Positions 21,072 through 32,963 of a DNA stretch of 64,000 nucleotides are shown in pieces (within the stretch, counting starts at the first letter, position 1; every line of letters begins with the position of its first letter). Source of the stretch: Gamarada debralockiae (Eukaryota > Ascomycota > Leotiomycetes > Helotiales > Hyphodiscaceae); the NCBI GenBank assembly GCA_002803225.1, contig NXFV01001505.1, positions 1 through 64,000 on the forward strand, given 5' to 3'. The notes below the pieces were generated by a model. That model ran no database searches. It had not been told where the DNA came from and saw only the letters and a list, made by a program, of their open reading frames with translations. The position numbers and the translations under genes are program-made.

Positions 21072-22215
21072 CGTGAAGGGATGAGAGAAGAAGTGCTTGT
21101 AATTGTACTTGCTTACGTGCTTGATTTATTGAACTCCCATTTCTACAGGACATGGGAATGGCCACATAAATACAGTGGAATATCTCCTGCAAGCTTTTCT
21201 AGACCAAGGAGTAATTACAGTACTGATACAATTACTGATTTCGGCGATGTAGAATAATCAAGCCACAACTGATTGATTGCTAAGCATATTCTCGACAGAT
21301 TTGATCTGATATGGACGACCACTTGATGGCAAGCGGAAGGCAATAGAATATTGAATTCGATGGTAATAATAAGCGGAGTAGAAGACGTCTTTTATCCAGA
21401 TACTTCTCCATATGATAGTTCATGTTCGCTGTTGCTGGATGCTGAAATTTCGCTGGTTTTCTTTCCGCATCCAACTTGACCTGGTCAGCATTGATGCCTA
21501 AGGCGGCGTATATGCATGTATCACTTGAAGTTGCTACAGTAAACGCAGTAAATCTACTACCTCACTTAGGCTTGCATCGACCGCATCATTTTGCTTTGGG
21601 TCGGAAAGTTGCATCTAGAAGCTGCTCTCTCGGAGACTTATTGACGTCGGAAACTTATTACTCATATCGGAGATAAAAAATTAGCGGGCCCGAACTCTCG
21701 GACCGAACTACAATTTGCCTCTTTAAACTCGCCGGCCAAGAGCTGCGCAATTTCTTCCACCATGCTAATCTCTGATTCGAATCTTCCTTCCCCAAATCCC
21801 GTCGGGTTTGGCCTTTGCCCTCAAGGTTCCAGAAGAGAAGGCTTTGCGACAGCCTAGCTCGAGTTTTGAGTGACGTTCGGTCATCACTCATCCCTTCAAA
21901 GCATAGGAAGAAGACGAAACGCGAGACGACCCTAGATTACACATCTCTAGTACCCAATCGCAGGTTGCACCCTCTTTTCATCAGCTTCCTGAACAGTGAA
22001 CTGACGTTTGCCAGGAGCGTGACCCTGGATCCTTCCCATCCCTGAAGCGACGTCCAAGGCATCTCGCGAGACTACCAATCTTGCCACCAAACGTATCGTC
22101 AAATTCGGGGGAACAGAACGTTCGTTGAAGCACCTACGTCGAGGCCGATATTGGCAGCTTGCGAGTTCTAACGTAGCATAGCCTTCACTGCTTGATCGAG
22201 CACACAGCTCCCGAT
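21072..22215. other. Intergenic region before the Zn2Cys6 gene
   Basis: No gene or RNA recognised. Open frames on both strands near 21658-22261 overlap each other and show no family features. Confidence 0.45.
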
Positions 22216-24692
22216 ATGCCCAACAATGAACCGAGCAATACCCTCTGCTCGGGTAATACAACCCTGCTTACTGAACGGCAAAAGCTACGTTCTTGCACCT
22301 TGTGTCAAAGCCGGAAGGTCAGGTGTGACAGGAATGTGCCATGTGCAAACTGTACCAAGTGCCGCGCTGAGTGTGTCTACACTCCCGCTGCTCTCCCAAA
22401 GACACGCAAGAAGAGATTTCCGGAGGCAGAGCTATTAGCCCGGATCCGAAGATACGAAGCCGTGTTGACGGGGTATGGTGCGGATATTGATGCTATCAAT
22501 CGCGGTGTAGCAGACGTTGGCGCAAGCAATGCTACGACAATTGAGCCAAAGACTTCTCAGGAATGTTCTCAAAGATCAAGGCTTGTGAAATCTTTCTCCG
22601 TAAGGAGTTCGCTGGGGCATATCAAAAAGTGAGTCTGCTTTAGCGCACTAGTTGAAAGGGTTCCTTGTTGACAGATACAGTAACTTGTTAGCTAACGGAA
22701 ATGATGAGGTTGGTGTCTCTATTGGTTTACCCCACTCAGACCCATCGCCATTTTGTGTCAGTTGACGAGAGGTGACCATTGTTCTATGAGTCTATTACCA
22801 AACGCTTGACATGGCGGAGTCTCACCTTGTCAGTTCCAGAACTTGTTGCTCTTCTCCCAGCGAGCGTACAATATAATAAGCCTAAGTCAGACACCCTGAA
22901 TTATGTATTACTAATTGGTGAGCGGTTTATAGTTTCGAGGATTCGAGGAGATCCTTCAACATGAAATGTTCGAGGCTCCAAGTCAATATCCTATAACGTT
23001 TGAAGGAGCCGACGTACTCTTTCCTGCCCAAGTCATAGAAAACCTGTGCGAGCTCCGCCCTTCTGCATTGCATATTTTCAGATTGTGGCAGATATTCCTG
23101 GAGAATGTCAACCCTTTAATAAAGGTTCTACATGCTCCCACAGTACAACAGCAGATTCTCGACGCTCTTTCGAATCCGGAGAAGATTTCGAAAGGTGTGG
23201 AAGCCCTCATGTTCGGTATTTACGTCTTGGCTGTTACGTCGTTGTGTAAGGAAGACTGCAAGTCCATGTTCGGGGAAGACAAAGAGAGGTTATTGGCGCG
23301 TTATTGGGCCGGTGCGAAAGAAGCGCTTCGAAAGGCAGCATTCCTGAGATCTTCTGAGTTGATTGTGCTTCAAGCTTTCTACTTGTTTCTGGTGAGACCC
23401 ATTTCCCATTTCCCATTTCAGTAAGCTTCGCATCAGCTACATCTACTCACAATTCTTGTTCCTAGGTCTCGTGTTTCAATTTTTCCCTCGACGCAAGAAC
23501 ACTCTCCTGCCTGACAGGGATTACAGTTCGGATCGCGCAGAGAATGGGTCTTAGTAACGATGGAACTAACTATGGCCTCTCTCCGTTCGAGACAGAAATG
23601 CGACGGCGTTTATGGTGGCAAATCATCATCCTCGACAGCCGTACTGCTGAAATTTCTGGCTCCGGCCCGTCGATCATGCAGCGCATTTGGGGAACAAAGC
23701 TCCCAACAAATATCAATGATAGCGACCTCTATCCGGATATGCGAGAGCCGCCGTTAGAGGCACAGGGATCAAGTGAGATGACTTTTGCCCTGCAAAGATG
23801 CGAATTGTTCCAGTTCTTCCTTCAGTCACGGAAAATGTTTCAGTCACTTGCTCTCGGGGATAAGCTGGTAGACGATGTCGGAGATCGTATCGAGCAAAAG
23901 TATCTCAAATATTGTGATGCATCAATTCCTCTCCATTCTATCTCTTTAGGGACAGCAAAGTCTATCATTTACAAACTCAAGATATGTCCGCGCCAACCAC
24001 ATGTACTCGCTCATAGAGGTCTTGATATGACTCTCGAGGACAAGGAAAAACTTTTTGGTCTGAGTCTGAAGATGCTAGAAAATCATAACGAGATGATGGG
24101 ATCGAGGGCGTTGAAGGGGTTTCACTGGTACATTAACACCGAGTTTCCATTTCCAGCGCATCTATACATTCTTTATGCGCTACGCTCTCGAGCGCAAGAC
24201 GATGATCTCGCGGAACGAGCCTGGATTGCACTCGCCGACAGCTATAACCACCGCATACATCACCTTCGTCAACACGAGCCGACCGGAAAACCGGACATTC
24301 TGATGCACCACACTCTTGCGAATCTGACGATCAAGGCATGGGAAGCTCGAGTGGTCACGCTTCAACACTTGTCACGGGCTGCAGTTCCTCCTCGCTTTAT
24401 ATCAGACTTGCACTCAAGTTTGGTAGCTTCCCACTATCAAACTCCCGTTTCGGAACACCCAGAATTCGATGGCAGCACCACAGGCATCGTGGCGGGAGAT
24501 ACTAATATGGGATCAAATCAGCTTTCTGAAGAAGTTCCGGATGGGATGGGATGGCAGTCTTTTGATCACTCTTTTGCTGCTAGCATGCAATCGCCGGGTT
24601 GGCCCTTGGCCGGTTGGGGTATTTGGGAGGACGTTATACGAGACACTGGATCAATACATGATTTTGATGCAATGAAGTCTCTCGGAAGGTGA
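22216..24692 (+). CDS. Zn2Cys6 transcription factor
   Basis: Four exons are proposed: 22216-22628, 22675-22708, 22933-23391 and 23466-24692, giving about 710 residues. The N-terminus has a canonical zinc cluster: CTLCQSRKVRCDRNVPCANC and a final Cys six residues on, spacing C-X2-C-X6-C-X5-C-X2-C-X6-C. A basic linker (LPKTRKKRFPEAELLARIRR) and short coiled-coil follow. The fungal_trans middle homology region covers HIFRLWQIFLENVNPLIKVL, GVEALMFGIYVLAVTSL, FLRSSELIVLQAF and the ETEMRRRLWWQIIILDSRTA box. The start is the first ATG. The intron at 22709-22932 is unusually long (224 bp), and the exon before it is only 34 nt, so this join is the least certain part. Its targets are unknown; the pump/oxidoreductase pair is upstream. 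Confidence 0.87.
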
Positions 24693-25061
24693 GGACTGGT
24701 CAAACTGGGTTCAAATGGGACCGGATAAGTGCATCGGCGCCTGAGCAGATTTATTGCGGGGAGATGATTCTTATTTGAGGAGTGTTTCCCTGACGGATTA
24801 CCCAAAGTAAGCGAAAAAACCACGAGAATAAGAGTGCGTATTCGGAGCTTCTGGAGGAACATTTGAAGGCGAGGAAATTCTTGCAAATATGGAGATGAAG
24901 TACAAAAGTCACTACAGACTTAACAATTGCTCAACAAATATTTGCAACATCGAAATGATCATCCAGCCATTAGTTCATCCACTCACCCTGGACGGATGAG
25001 GTTCTTCACACGTGATCGAACTTATCTGCCAGAGGTCATCCGAGGTATGACGTCGAGTTGC
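24693..25061. other. Spacer 3' of the Zn2Cys6 gene
   Basis: No gene recognised; it could hold further 3' exons of the minus-strand remnant that follows. Confidence 0.4.
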
Positions 25062-25698
25062 TCAGCTGTAGGGGGTTTCGAAGAGGGGGCTTGGTTCTTC
25101 GAATTGGTCGGAATCCACATCTCGGAGTCGAGTCTATACCACGTCAGCTGTGGACAGCAATGCAGAATGGAATAGAGGGAGAGATACTGACCTCGAGACT
25201 GCGAAGAATCACTCCGCTTAATAACTCCTTTACTAGCATACTCCTCAGCTGTTTCACGGCAGGCGGCTGCACTAGTCTGATACCCGGCTGGCAGACTCTC
25301 AAAGATGGCGTTGCCAGTTTCAATTGACTCAGCACTTTGCGTGTCGGACTGGGTGAACGATGGCAGTTCGGCGGTGGCGTTGGGTTCAGAATCGGCCAGT
25401 TGTGAAATGAAGTTGCTTATGCGGTTGCGGCTCTCGTGGATTCTCGGCTCGCATCTGAGGCCGTGTCACTATTCATGCTGCTGTTGGATATAGATCGCTT
25501 TCTTTTCCATGTTCGTGTTCTGTCTCGTTGCATGAAAGAATACTACGAAGGTGGAAAGACAGATGTTGTTTGTGATTGAAGGAATGATGGTGGTGGTAGA
25601 TCTTGTTGCAACTCGGAGGGGCCAAGCCAATCGTTCGTGGTCGCCAGCCAAGAGGCGAGGAAGCTGAGAGGATCGCTTTCCTAGATTTCATAGTCCAT
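25062..25698 (-). pseudogene. Remnant of an unidentified gene with TAG stops and a frameshift
   Basis: From an ATG at 25698 the minus strand reads MDYEI, a TAG, then ESDPLSFLASWLATT, WLGPSELQQDLPPPSFLQSQ, a second TAG, and RTWKRKRSISNSS. After a change of frame near 25414 it continues SRNRISNFISQLADSEPN and TAEEYASKGVIKR, to a GT donor near 25195. A following piece reads RDVDSDQFEEPSPLFETP. Codon use and serine/proline-rich composition look coding, and TAG stops may have come from CAG. I do not recognise the family. The basic KRKRS patch suggests a nuclear protein, but this is a guess. Confidence 0.5.
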
Positions 25699-27402
25699 TG
25701 GTATATAGGAGAGGAGGAGAAAAATTAGACAAGACGCAAATATCTGCACTGCTCGTGGAAACGCTGGCGATGCAAATGCTGTGGTGTACAATCTTGTTGT
25801 TGAGTACAAATGTTTTTGATGTTCCATGAGAGATGATGTTCTGCCAACCAACCTTCTTCACCCACCATCTGTGTTTCCATACCCCAACAACTCAATTCTG
25901 CTTCTCATTCTTGAAAATAAATTAACTAAAGAGCACCTGAATTAAATAAACTCCACGATACTAGCAAAAGAATTAACATTTGATTTGTCAAGTCTTTTCA
26001 ATGCTCGCACGGGCCTGAAGTGATCATGTGATGCTACCTACTCCCGTGAAAGGACGTAGCATCTTCTATCACAGTTCAACTTTGTGGATCTAACAGGACC
26101 CGTACCTCTGGATAGGATGTTGATATCGGGGATAACGAATTGGAACGCTTAGCTTGCAGTCAGCTTCACGGTCGACAGGTTCACTGCCCGAAATTGCTTG
26201 AGTCCCGCATTACGAATGCAGCTTCAGGTCAGGAATATTGTGGCCACAGCCTACGCTCTAGCTGCAAAGGAACAGAGAAAAATATATTTTGGACACCTTC
26301 AAAAGGCCGTTCTCGCTAGCGAAAAGTTCATTCGTGAGTTCAACGGTGTAGAACATATCAACAGCCTTTTCTTCTAGCTATCTCCTGATGGGAATCTATA
26401 CTGGGTTTGATATAGACTCAGAGAGATTGCAAATACGGGCTATCTTTCGTTTCTCACATGGCATTGCAGTGTGGTAAGCGACAGAGAAGCTTGCCAGCTT
26501 GAGTATTGCCACGTGATCACAAAAGAAGGATTTTTGGGCTTCCTCAATAGGCGAATGAGTCAACCTTAAATCAGAATTTTTCAGGTGGCTATGCTTGAGG
26601 CAGAGCTTCAAATGCGGTGAAATTATTTCTAAATATCTTAGACCTTATCGCTATATTAGGAGCATGCAAGGTCAACATTACACCTCTTCCAACTTTGAAG
26701 AAGCCGAACGTGGCGGATATTCTATGAAAAGGACTCGATTTTGGTCGTGTAACCCCTAAACAGTGGAGGAGAAGAAGGTCTTCCAGCCCAGGGACTGACT
26801 ACGCGCTGAACCCAGAAAAAGTCAGGAAGCTAAAGCGCCAAAGAAGCGTTATACGTAAACTTCAAAACTTGACATCGTGAGCCGACTTAAGAAGGGTTGA
26901 TCTCGGGGAAGCATGATCCAGCTCTCCATCGAACACGCCTGCCCAGGCATCTGCGTCGAATTTTCGTAAGCTTAATAATGCATAACGGTTCCCACACGAA
27001 TGTATATTTGATTGATAGAAGCGGGAAATTAACAGCTTATCTTTGAAAGGGGCTCAGCCGAATTTCATGCCTACCGTCGCTCTGATCCACATGTCACGGC
27101 ACGGCATTTCAAGCCTCAGAATATTGAACATTACAACACAAAAACGCGAACATGTCGCAGCCGCTACTTGCGCAATAGACATTACAAATTCAAATATGCA
27201 TTGTTTATTGAAGTAATGATCGATGATAATAGTCTGACGTCAATCTGCCAATCATAAAGGATGAATATGGAAATATAAATGTCAAAGAGTCCATGCCCCA
27301 TCAAATACCTCCAAATTCATAACACCTTATCATTCTTCGAAGAATAATATTAGAGATTTCTCATTCCCAAACTTAAACAATCGCCAGCCCAATCCTCTAA
27401 AG
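25699..27402. other. Large intergenic region
   Basis: About 1.7 kb with no gene, RNA or repeat that I can support. It is AT-rich, with only short frames. Confidence 0.5.
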
Positions 27403-28394
27403 ATGGTAGCGGTCTCTGGTATTCTTCTGGGTGGGAAGATTCCTACCCCCATGGTACTTGACCACAACTGCAAAGCATCCACTTGGAAGAATCCCACAAG
27501 CTGACCTCGCTATAGCTGGTTTGTGGGATAGCGACGGCGTGGAACAAGACATCCGAGAATGACCTCGATCGTTCACTGATAGAGTCCTTCAAAACCACGA
27601 TTAAGCTCGGATATCGTCACCTGGACACAGCTGAATGTCTGTCAACCCCCCATCCCATTCCCTTCCCTCACTCACTGACGCCATGAAGATTACCAAAGAG
27701 AACCCGAGCTCGGCGTGGGAATCGAAGGGTCCGACGTTCCACGCAACGAGCTACGAGCTTTTCATCACGGGCAAGGTCATCAAAGGCATCGTCAATATCC
27801 CCGTAGCACTCTCCGAGACTCTCCGCAAGATGAAAACCGAGTACCTGGATCTGTACCTAATCCAAGCTCTGTTCGCCAAGTCAGATTCGAGCTTCAACAT
27901 GCTTGGAAAGAACTCGAGAAGCTTCAGCAAGCAGGCAAGATTCGTAGCATTGGCCTGGCCAACTTCCTCCCGCAGCGCATCGTCCCAATTCTAGAGATTG
28001 CCACAATTCACCCGGTAATCAACCGGCTTAAGTTTCATCCTTATCTTCAGCATCAAGGCTTGCTGGAATACCGCAAAAGGAGGCATCGTGACAGTGGCAT
28101 ACTTCTCATTGACTGCGCTCAGAAAAGCAGCGCCTGGACCAATAGATGACATTCTAAGGAGATTGGCGACTAAGTATGGGAAGACGGACGCACTGACCAC
28201 GGTGAGATGGGTGGGAGGAGCGAGGTATTGTAGCTGTGGCTACAAGTTCGCAGGAAGCGAGGTGGAAGTAGTATTTGTGCATCTTTGAGTTTGAGCTGGC
28301 CAGTGGGAAAGTGTACGGGATTTCGAATGCGGGACACAAGAAGCATTTCCGAGGGTTTTGGGGGAATTACTTTGCCGAAGGCGATCGATCCTGA
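27403..28394 (+). pseudogene. Aldo-keto reductase, multiply frameshifted
   Basis: Successive frames give an aldo-keto reductase in order. They are SFKTTIKLGYRHLDTAE with the cofactor-pocket Asp (about 27580-27632), ELFITGKVIKG, the KTEYLDLYLI motif, AWKELEKLQQAGKIRSIGLA, GIVTVAYFSL, PGPIDDILRRLATKYGKT and a C-terminal KVYGISNAGHKKHF. The frame changes several times: around 27635-27700 with an insertion, near 27890, near 28075 and near 28210. The catalytic YxxxF-type Tyr is not visible in the proper context. The members' usual role is NADPH reduction of carbonyls; this copy is broken. Confidence 0.8.
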
Positions 28395-28483
28395 TTTTGT
28401 TTAGCCCAGCAAATTCAAACAGAAGACGAGTAGTAGGAGTATCACCATTTACCCAAACTCCTGACACCTCTGAAATTGGTTCC

Positions 28484-30463
28484 TTACAAAATTGCAAACT
28501 GGGTCTCGATCAGTCCGCGATCTTTGTCCAAAGCCTCGCCATTCATGAATCCATCAAGATAGCACTCTCCAATGAACTCATATCTTCCTTTTCCACGCTC
28601 CCGTAACAACACCGGAATGCTGCATCCAAATAACACACAAATAAGATCTCCCTTCATTGCACGGCAAGCAGCCATACCGAGGTGACCCTTGTCAGTGACA
28701 GCAAGTCGTCTGGCCATTATGTTCACAGTATCCTCAAACCTCCGGTGGAACCACTTGAGAGAGAGCTGGGGGTCTCTGAAGTCTTCACGAGTGGGCAAAG
28801 TTACAGTTAGGTGTAAAGCTCGACAGTACTCCTCTAAGGTTTGACCCCTTATGGAGAGATTTTTGTTGATTGGGAACCAGTCGCGAAACCATTCAGGGAC
28901 GATTTCAGGATTTTCTAACATTGTTTTGCAGAAAATTTCGAAGTCGGCCCGGAAGTGATCTGGCGCGATATTTCCTGCGAGATACCGGTCGCTGCGGTCA
29001 AGGACTATGCACCGGGAAATTATCTCCATCAGCTCGGAGACGGAAGTAGCACCAAGGTCTGAATGGGAATTTGCCTGACATGTAGGCGGAACAATGGAAA
29101 GCTCGGCTCTTTCCTGGTCGTTGTATACTCTTCGAATATCGTTGTGCGTTGCTCCGCCTAAGCCATCAATCTTGTCCAGTATAATGCCGCTACAGGTCAA
29201 TATTTTGAGGTCATCAGAGATCTTGAGTTGAGGACCCATTTCTCCCGATGCTCTGTATATTGCTTCTGACTCACGGACCCAGGCGGGGCGAAAGTTTCCC
29301 GTTCCCGCTTTTGAGCCCTGGCTAGCCATTACGGGTGTGACTTTGCCTTCGACATGAGCTCTCCAGTCAGGAACCCATGATGGAAGACTTTTAGCGCTCG
29401 AGCTCGTGCCAGGATTGTTGAAAAGATGGGCATAGCAGATGATGTCCAAGCTGTTGTATTTAGTGATGAAAGTGGTAACAAGCTCGGTATACACTTGTTC
29501 GACAGTCGCGTTCGGATCAAGTGGCCTGATCATGTCGGCATCTTTCGCGACACCAAGGAGAGAGTAGATGCGGTCTCGCTCATCCGTAGCTCTACAGTCT
29601 CCCACATAAGCCATCATTGCAATGAGTCCCATCTCGTTCTTCCGTTTTTCATACCACTGATTTATTCGACGACGACCCCAGGCTCCCCAAAAAGCCTTTT
29701 TACTCATAAGATGACCGTCCCATCCTTTGCAAGCCCATGTGGCATAAACTGCATCCTGAAGATTCTGCCGAGAGATGCTCCTCTTGCCACAGTAGAACCT
29801 GAGGTGGTTGCTAATTAAAAATTCCTGCAAGGTCCAAACACGGCGCCACCAAGGTCTTAGCAGTAAACGTTCAATTGCCTTCCAATCGATGTCGCTCCCA
29901 GGCTCTCTCAGCGCAAGAAGTTTGCCTTTATCCAATGACCCATCCTTGCCAGTGGCACCATCCATTTTGTCGCAAAGATTATACAGATTATCGATGGCGC
30001 CGGTACAGTCCTTCGTATCTTCGCCAAAGTTTTCGCCGATGTTTTCACCAAGCCAGACAACAGTCTTGTAGGCCCTTTGGTAGATCGTGCCCATAATCTG
30101 CATCTGTGAACTCTTTTCTTCTTCATCCTTTTGGTTGATGCATATCGAGTCGATCCACCACCAGGTATCAGAAGAGAACTCCGGGAGGTCGGGTACAAGC
30201 TTCAAGAATGGGTAAAGGCTGTCAAGAACATCGAATTTGTGCCCATTGAGATTGATAGACTTGGAATGAGTAGGAGGGCCGCCCCAGGTATATGATAACG
30301 CTATGAAATCCGGGCAAGAAGCGGAATTGAGAGCGAACGAGACAAGATATCCGTCAAACTTGGATTCGCCCTTTCCCCAAGGTAATCTGAGGAGACGGAT
30401 GGTATCGAGAGGTTCGTAAAGAGGCTCATTGTCAAACTCGCTGCCCGCCATGACTTTGAGCAT
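28484..30463 (-). CDS. HET-domain protein
   Basis: A single exon encodes 659 residues from the ATG at 30463 (a second ATG at 30451 is equally possible); upstream codons in frame look like leader. The HET domain begins with PDFIALSYTWGGPP (about residue 51) and continues through WWWIDSICINQKDEEEKSSQ (about 101-120), MGTIYQRAYKTVVWLGENIG and WWRRVWTLQEFLIS. The later ERDRIYSLLGVAKDAD segment and the WVPDWRAH motif are common in this family. The C-terminal half is divergent, as is normal. HET proteins can trigger cell death when incompatible hyphae fuse; only some members are proven. It lies divergent to the LaeA-like gene 0.9 kb away. No defect is visible. Confidence 0.9.
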   Translation of the reverse strand: MLKVMAGSEFDNEPLYEPLDTIRLLRLPWGKGESKFDGYLVSFALNSASCPDFIALSYTWGGPPTHSKSINLNGHKFDVLDSLYPFLKLVPDLPEFSSDTWWWIDSICINQKDEEEKSSQMQIMGTIYQRAYKTVVWLGENIGENFGEDTKDCTGAIDNLYNLCDKMDGATGKDGSLDKGKLLALREPGSDIDWKAIERLLLRPWWRRVWTLQEFLISNHLRFYCGKRSISRQNLQDAVYATWACKGWDGHLMSKKAFWGAWGRRRINQWYEKRKNEMGLIAMMAYVGDCRATDERDRIYSLLGVAKDADMIRPLDPNATVEQVYTELVTTFITKYNSLDIICYAHLFNNPGTSSSAKSLPSWVPDWRAHVEGKVTPVMASQGSKAGTGNFRPAWVRESEAIYRASGEMGPQLKISDDLKILTCSGIILDKIDGLGGATHNDIRRVYNDQERAELSIVPPTCQANSHSDLGATSVSELMEIISRCIVLDRSDRYLAGNIAPDHFRADFEIFCKTMLENPEIVPEWFRDWFPINKNLSIRGQTLEEYCRALHLTVTLPTREDFRDPQLSLKWFHRRFEDTVNIMARRLAVTDKGHLGMAACRAMKGDLICVLFGCSIPVLLRERGKGRYEFIGECYLDGFMNGEALDKDRGLIETQFAIL

Positions 30464-31357
30464 CCTAAGAACAATTGAAAACAAGTTTAACGGAGAGACT
30501 TGAGACTTTGATCGAGAATTGCGAAATATGATAAAGAATATTAGGTAAGGAGACGAGTCGTTGAAATACAGGGTTGCGGCCAACCTTGCATGCCCTGCCA
30601 CGCCTCCCAGCCGTGTCAACCTGGCATGGCTGCTTAGCTGCGATGATTAAGTTCAAGTAATTCTCTGAAGCAACCGCCACCAGTGAAGAACTTGGAAAAT
30701 TGGAAAGAAATTCGATGTGAAGCGTTGTTATGAAGGCCCGGATATTGTGGTGCATAAGACGCTAGTCCCAAAATGGACTTGAATTTTCTTCAATTCGTAA
30801 TCTCTCTACCTCTACGAGGTTCAGACCTCTTATATATCTAACCTCAGCTCCTCTGAACTCCTGTCGTACGAGCACACTTCCGGCCGTATACCAGCTGGAC
30901 TGGGATACCGGTGAAGAAGAGAAAGCGCCCTGATATTTGAAGATATTCAAGATGGTTGTCTCCTTTGTCCGTGTTAGGGAGTGCTTATGTAACCAGTGAA
31001 GCTACAAGCTTTCCTGATAGCATATCAACATCAATAATTCAATACAGACATCACTGAACAACACTGACACACTGCAGCCACCTCTATCCTGACGGTCTTC
31101 CTGACCGTTCAGGCATAGAATTGCCCCACTCTTGCGGTCCATGCTCCTTCTTCAACAGGAATCTTCTCCGCAGAACCGAGCAAGCTGACGCTGGCGTCCA
31201 CCGTGAACCCCATGTCGATTTCGAAGCGTCCCACGGAGCCAATTCGGTGGAAAAGTCGAGAGATTCTCATGCCGAAGTCTATACATGTCCAACCTTAATC
31301 CCGCCATACGAATCCTCGCCCAACATCCTTCTGCCGGCATAGACAAGTCGAGTCAAC
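30464..31357. other. Divergent intergenic region
   Basis: This holds the promoters of the minus-strand HET gene and the plus-strand LaeA-like gene. Short frames at 31121-31350 lie in the probable 5' leader of the methyltransferase. I see no separate gene. Confidence 0.45.
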
Positions 31358-32532
31358 ATGGCGGAGAAACCTCTGTCGAGGTCGCCAACAAGATCCCCTC
31401 CATCTGCTGGCCCAACCACAGAGCAGCAGACACAAGCGCAGATCGTAGCGCTCCAAGCAGAGACAACCATTGAAGCGGGGGACTCCAACAGTGATGGGTA
31501 TGCGACCGACGATGAGTCCCGCGCCTCGACCTCGATATCCTCCAGCGTTCGAGACTTCGCATTTGAGAATGGACGACGTTATCACAAGTTCCGCGAAGGC
31601 ACATACCAATTCCCCAACGACGAGTCGGAAATGGAGCGCGAGGACATGAAGCATGCGATGGTCGTGAACCTATGCGGTGGCAAACTCCACTATGCGCCGA
31701 TTGAGAATCCACAGAATATCATTGATGTTGGGACGGGGACGGGAATATGGGCTATCGATGGTACTACCCGTATATTCTCGTGAGGAACTCTCAGTTGCTG
31801 AAAGTGTGCTTTTAGTTGGGGACGAATATCCCACTGCGCAGGTTCTGGGCATGGACTTGAGTCCTATTCAACCACTATGGGTGCCTCCGAATGTTAAGTT
31901 CATGGTCGATGATGCTGAAAGTACGTGGCTCCATCCACCGGATTCCTTCGACTTTGTTCACGTACGGCATATGTGTTCATCCATCAAGAATTGGCCTAGA
32001 CTTCTTGAGCAGGCATATAAGTAAGTTGTTGACCCTCCCACCATTTCTCCTTTAGATGCTGAGCTCTTATTCCAGGACTATGAAACCGGGCGCCTGGATC
32101 GAGCTTCAAGAACTCAACTTCCAAACTCAGTGCGACGATGGAACAATGAAGGATGATTACATAGTGGGGAAGTTTCTCAGCCTGGTCAAAGAAGGCCTCG
32201 CAGTATTCGGAGTTGATCTGCTTGCAATGAGGAGAAACGCTGAATTACTCCGAGAAGCTGGGTTTGTGAAGGTCGAGGAGAAGGTCTTCAAGATACCGGT
32301 GGGAACCTGGCCGAAGAACAAAACCATGAAGCTTATAGGGCTGTACATGCGCTCCGTGATATACGATGGACTGCAAGGCATCAGTATGGGGCCCTTTACT
32401 CGAGCTCTGAAATGGACACCCCAAGAAGTGGAGGTGTTTTTGATTGATGTGCGGAAGGGACTGATGAATTCCTCTACGCATTCTTATATTCCATTCCATG
32501 TGGTCTATGGACAAAAGCCTCTTGCAGAATAG
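31358..32532 (+). CDS. LaeA-like SAM-dependent methyltransferase
   Basis: Three exons (31358-31760, 31816-32020, 32076-32532) with 55-bp introns join in frame to give 354 residues. The Ser/Thr-rich N-terminus is followed by DGYATDDESRASTSISSSVR and the ENGRRYHKFREGTYQFPND box typical of fungal LaeA-like proteins. Motif I is NIIDVGTGTGIWAID. Then come EYPTAQVLGMDLSPIQP, the acidic motif VKFMVDDAES, FDFVHVRHM and TMKPGAWIELQEL. LaeA proper controls secondary metabolism in the velvet complex; most of the many paralogues have no known role. This is a paralogue-like member, so I do not use the laeA name. It is followed at 0.4 kb by an O-methyltransferase on the same strand. Confidence 0.9.
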
Positions 32533-32963
32533 GTGAATTTGGAAGCAACATTTTATCCTGCGACGAGAATTTGAATGTCTTTCTTAGGCAAGTTTTCCAC
32601 CTCTCTGGCTTCGTCGCTCGGTTTGTTCCCGTCTATGAAAAGGTTGCTCCCGACCGCCGCTAGCACTTCCCATCAAACCCACTAACCGTATATCGGCCTC
32701 TTCCGACGTGTAAATCTTTAGCGTTGAGCTACCCGCAGCTCGGCATCCAATCGCCAGTGCCATTTTTCTTGAAGCGGGCAGGTGAGGGGTACTTACCAGG
32801 GTAGGACCTTGTCCAATGGTTTTGGAGGGGTACCTCAAGATAACACCCCACCGCCCTGGATCTGAGATCTTCGAGAGCTCTCTGATACGAACAGGACATC
32901 ACCACCGACAGCACTTCTAATTGATCTCTGACCCAAGGAGCCGGGTCGTAAGTAACACGAATC
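32533..32963. other. Spacer and promoter of the O-methyltransferase
   Basis: No gene recognised; frames on the minus strand are unsupported. Confidence 0.5.
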
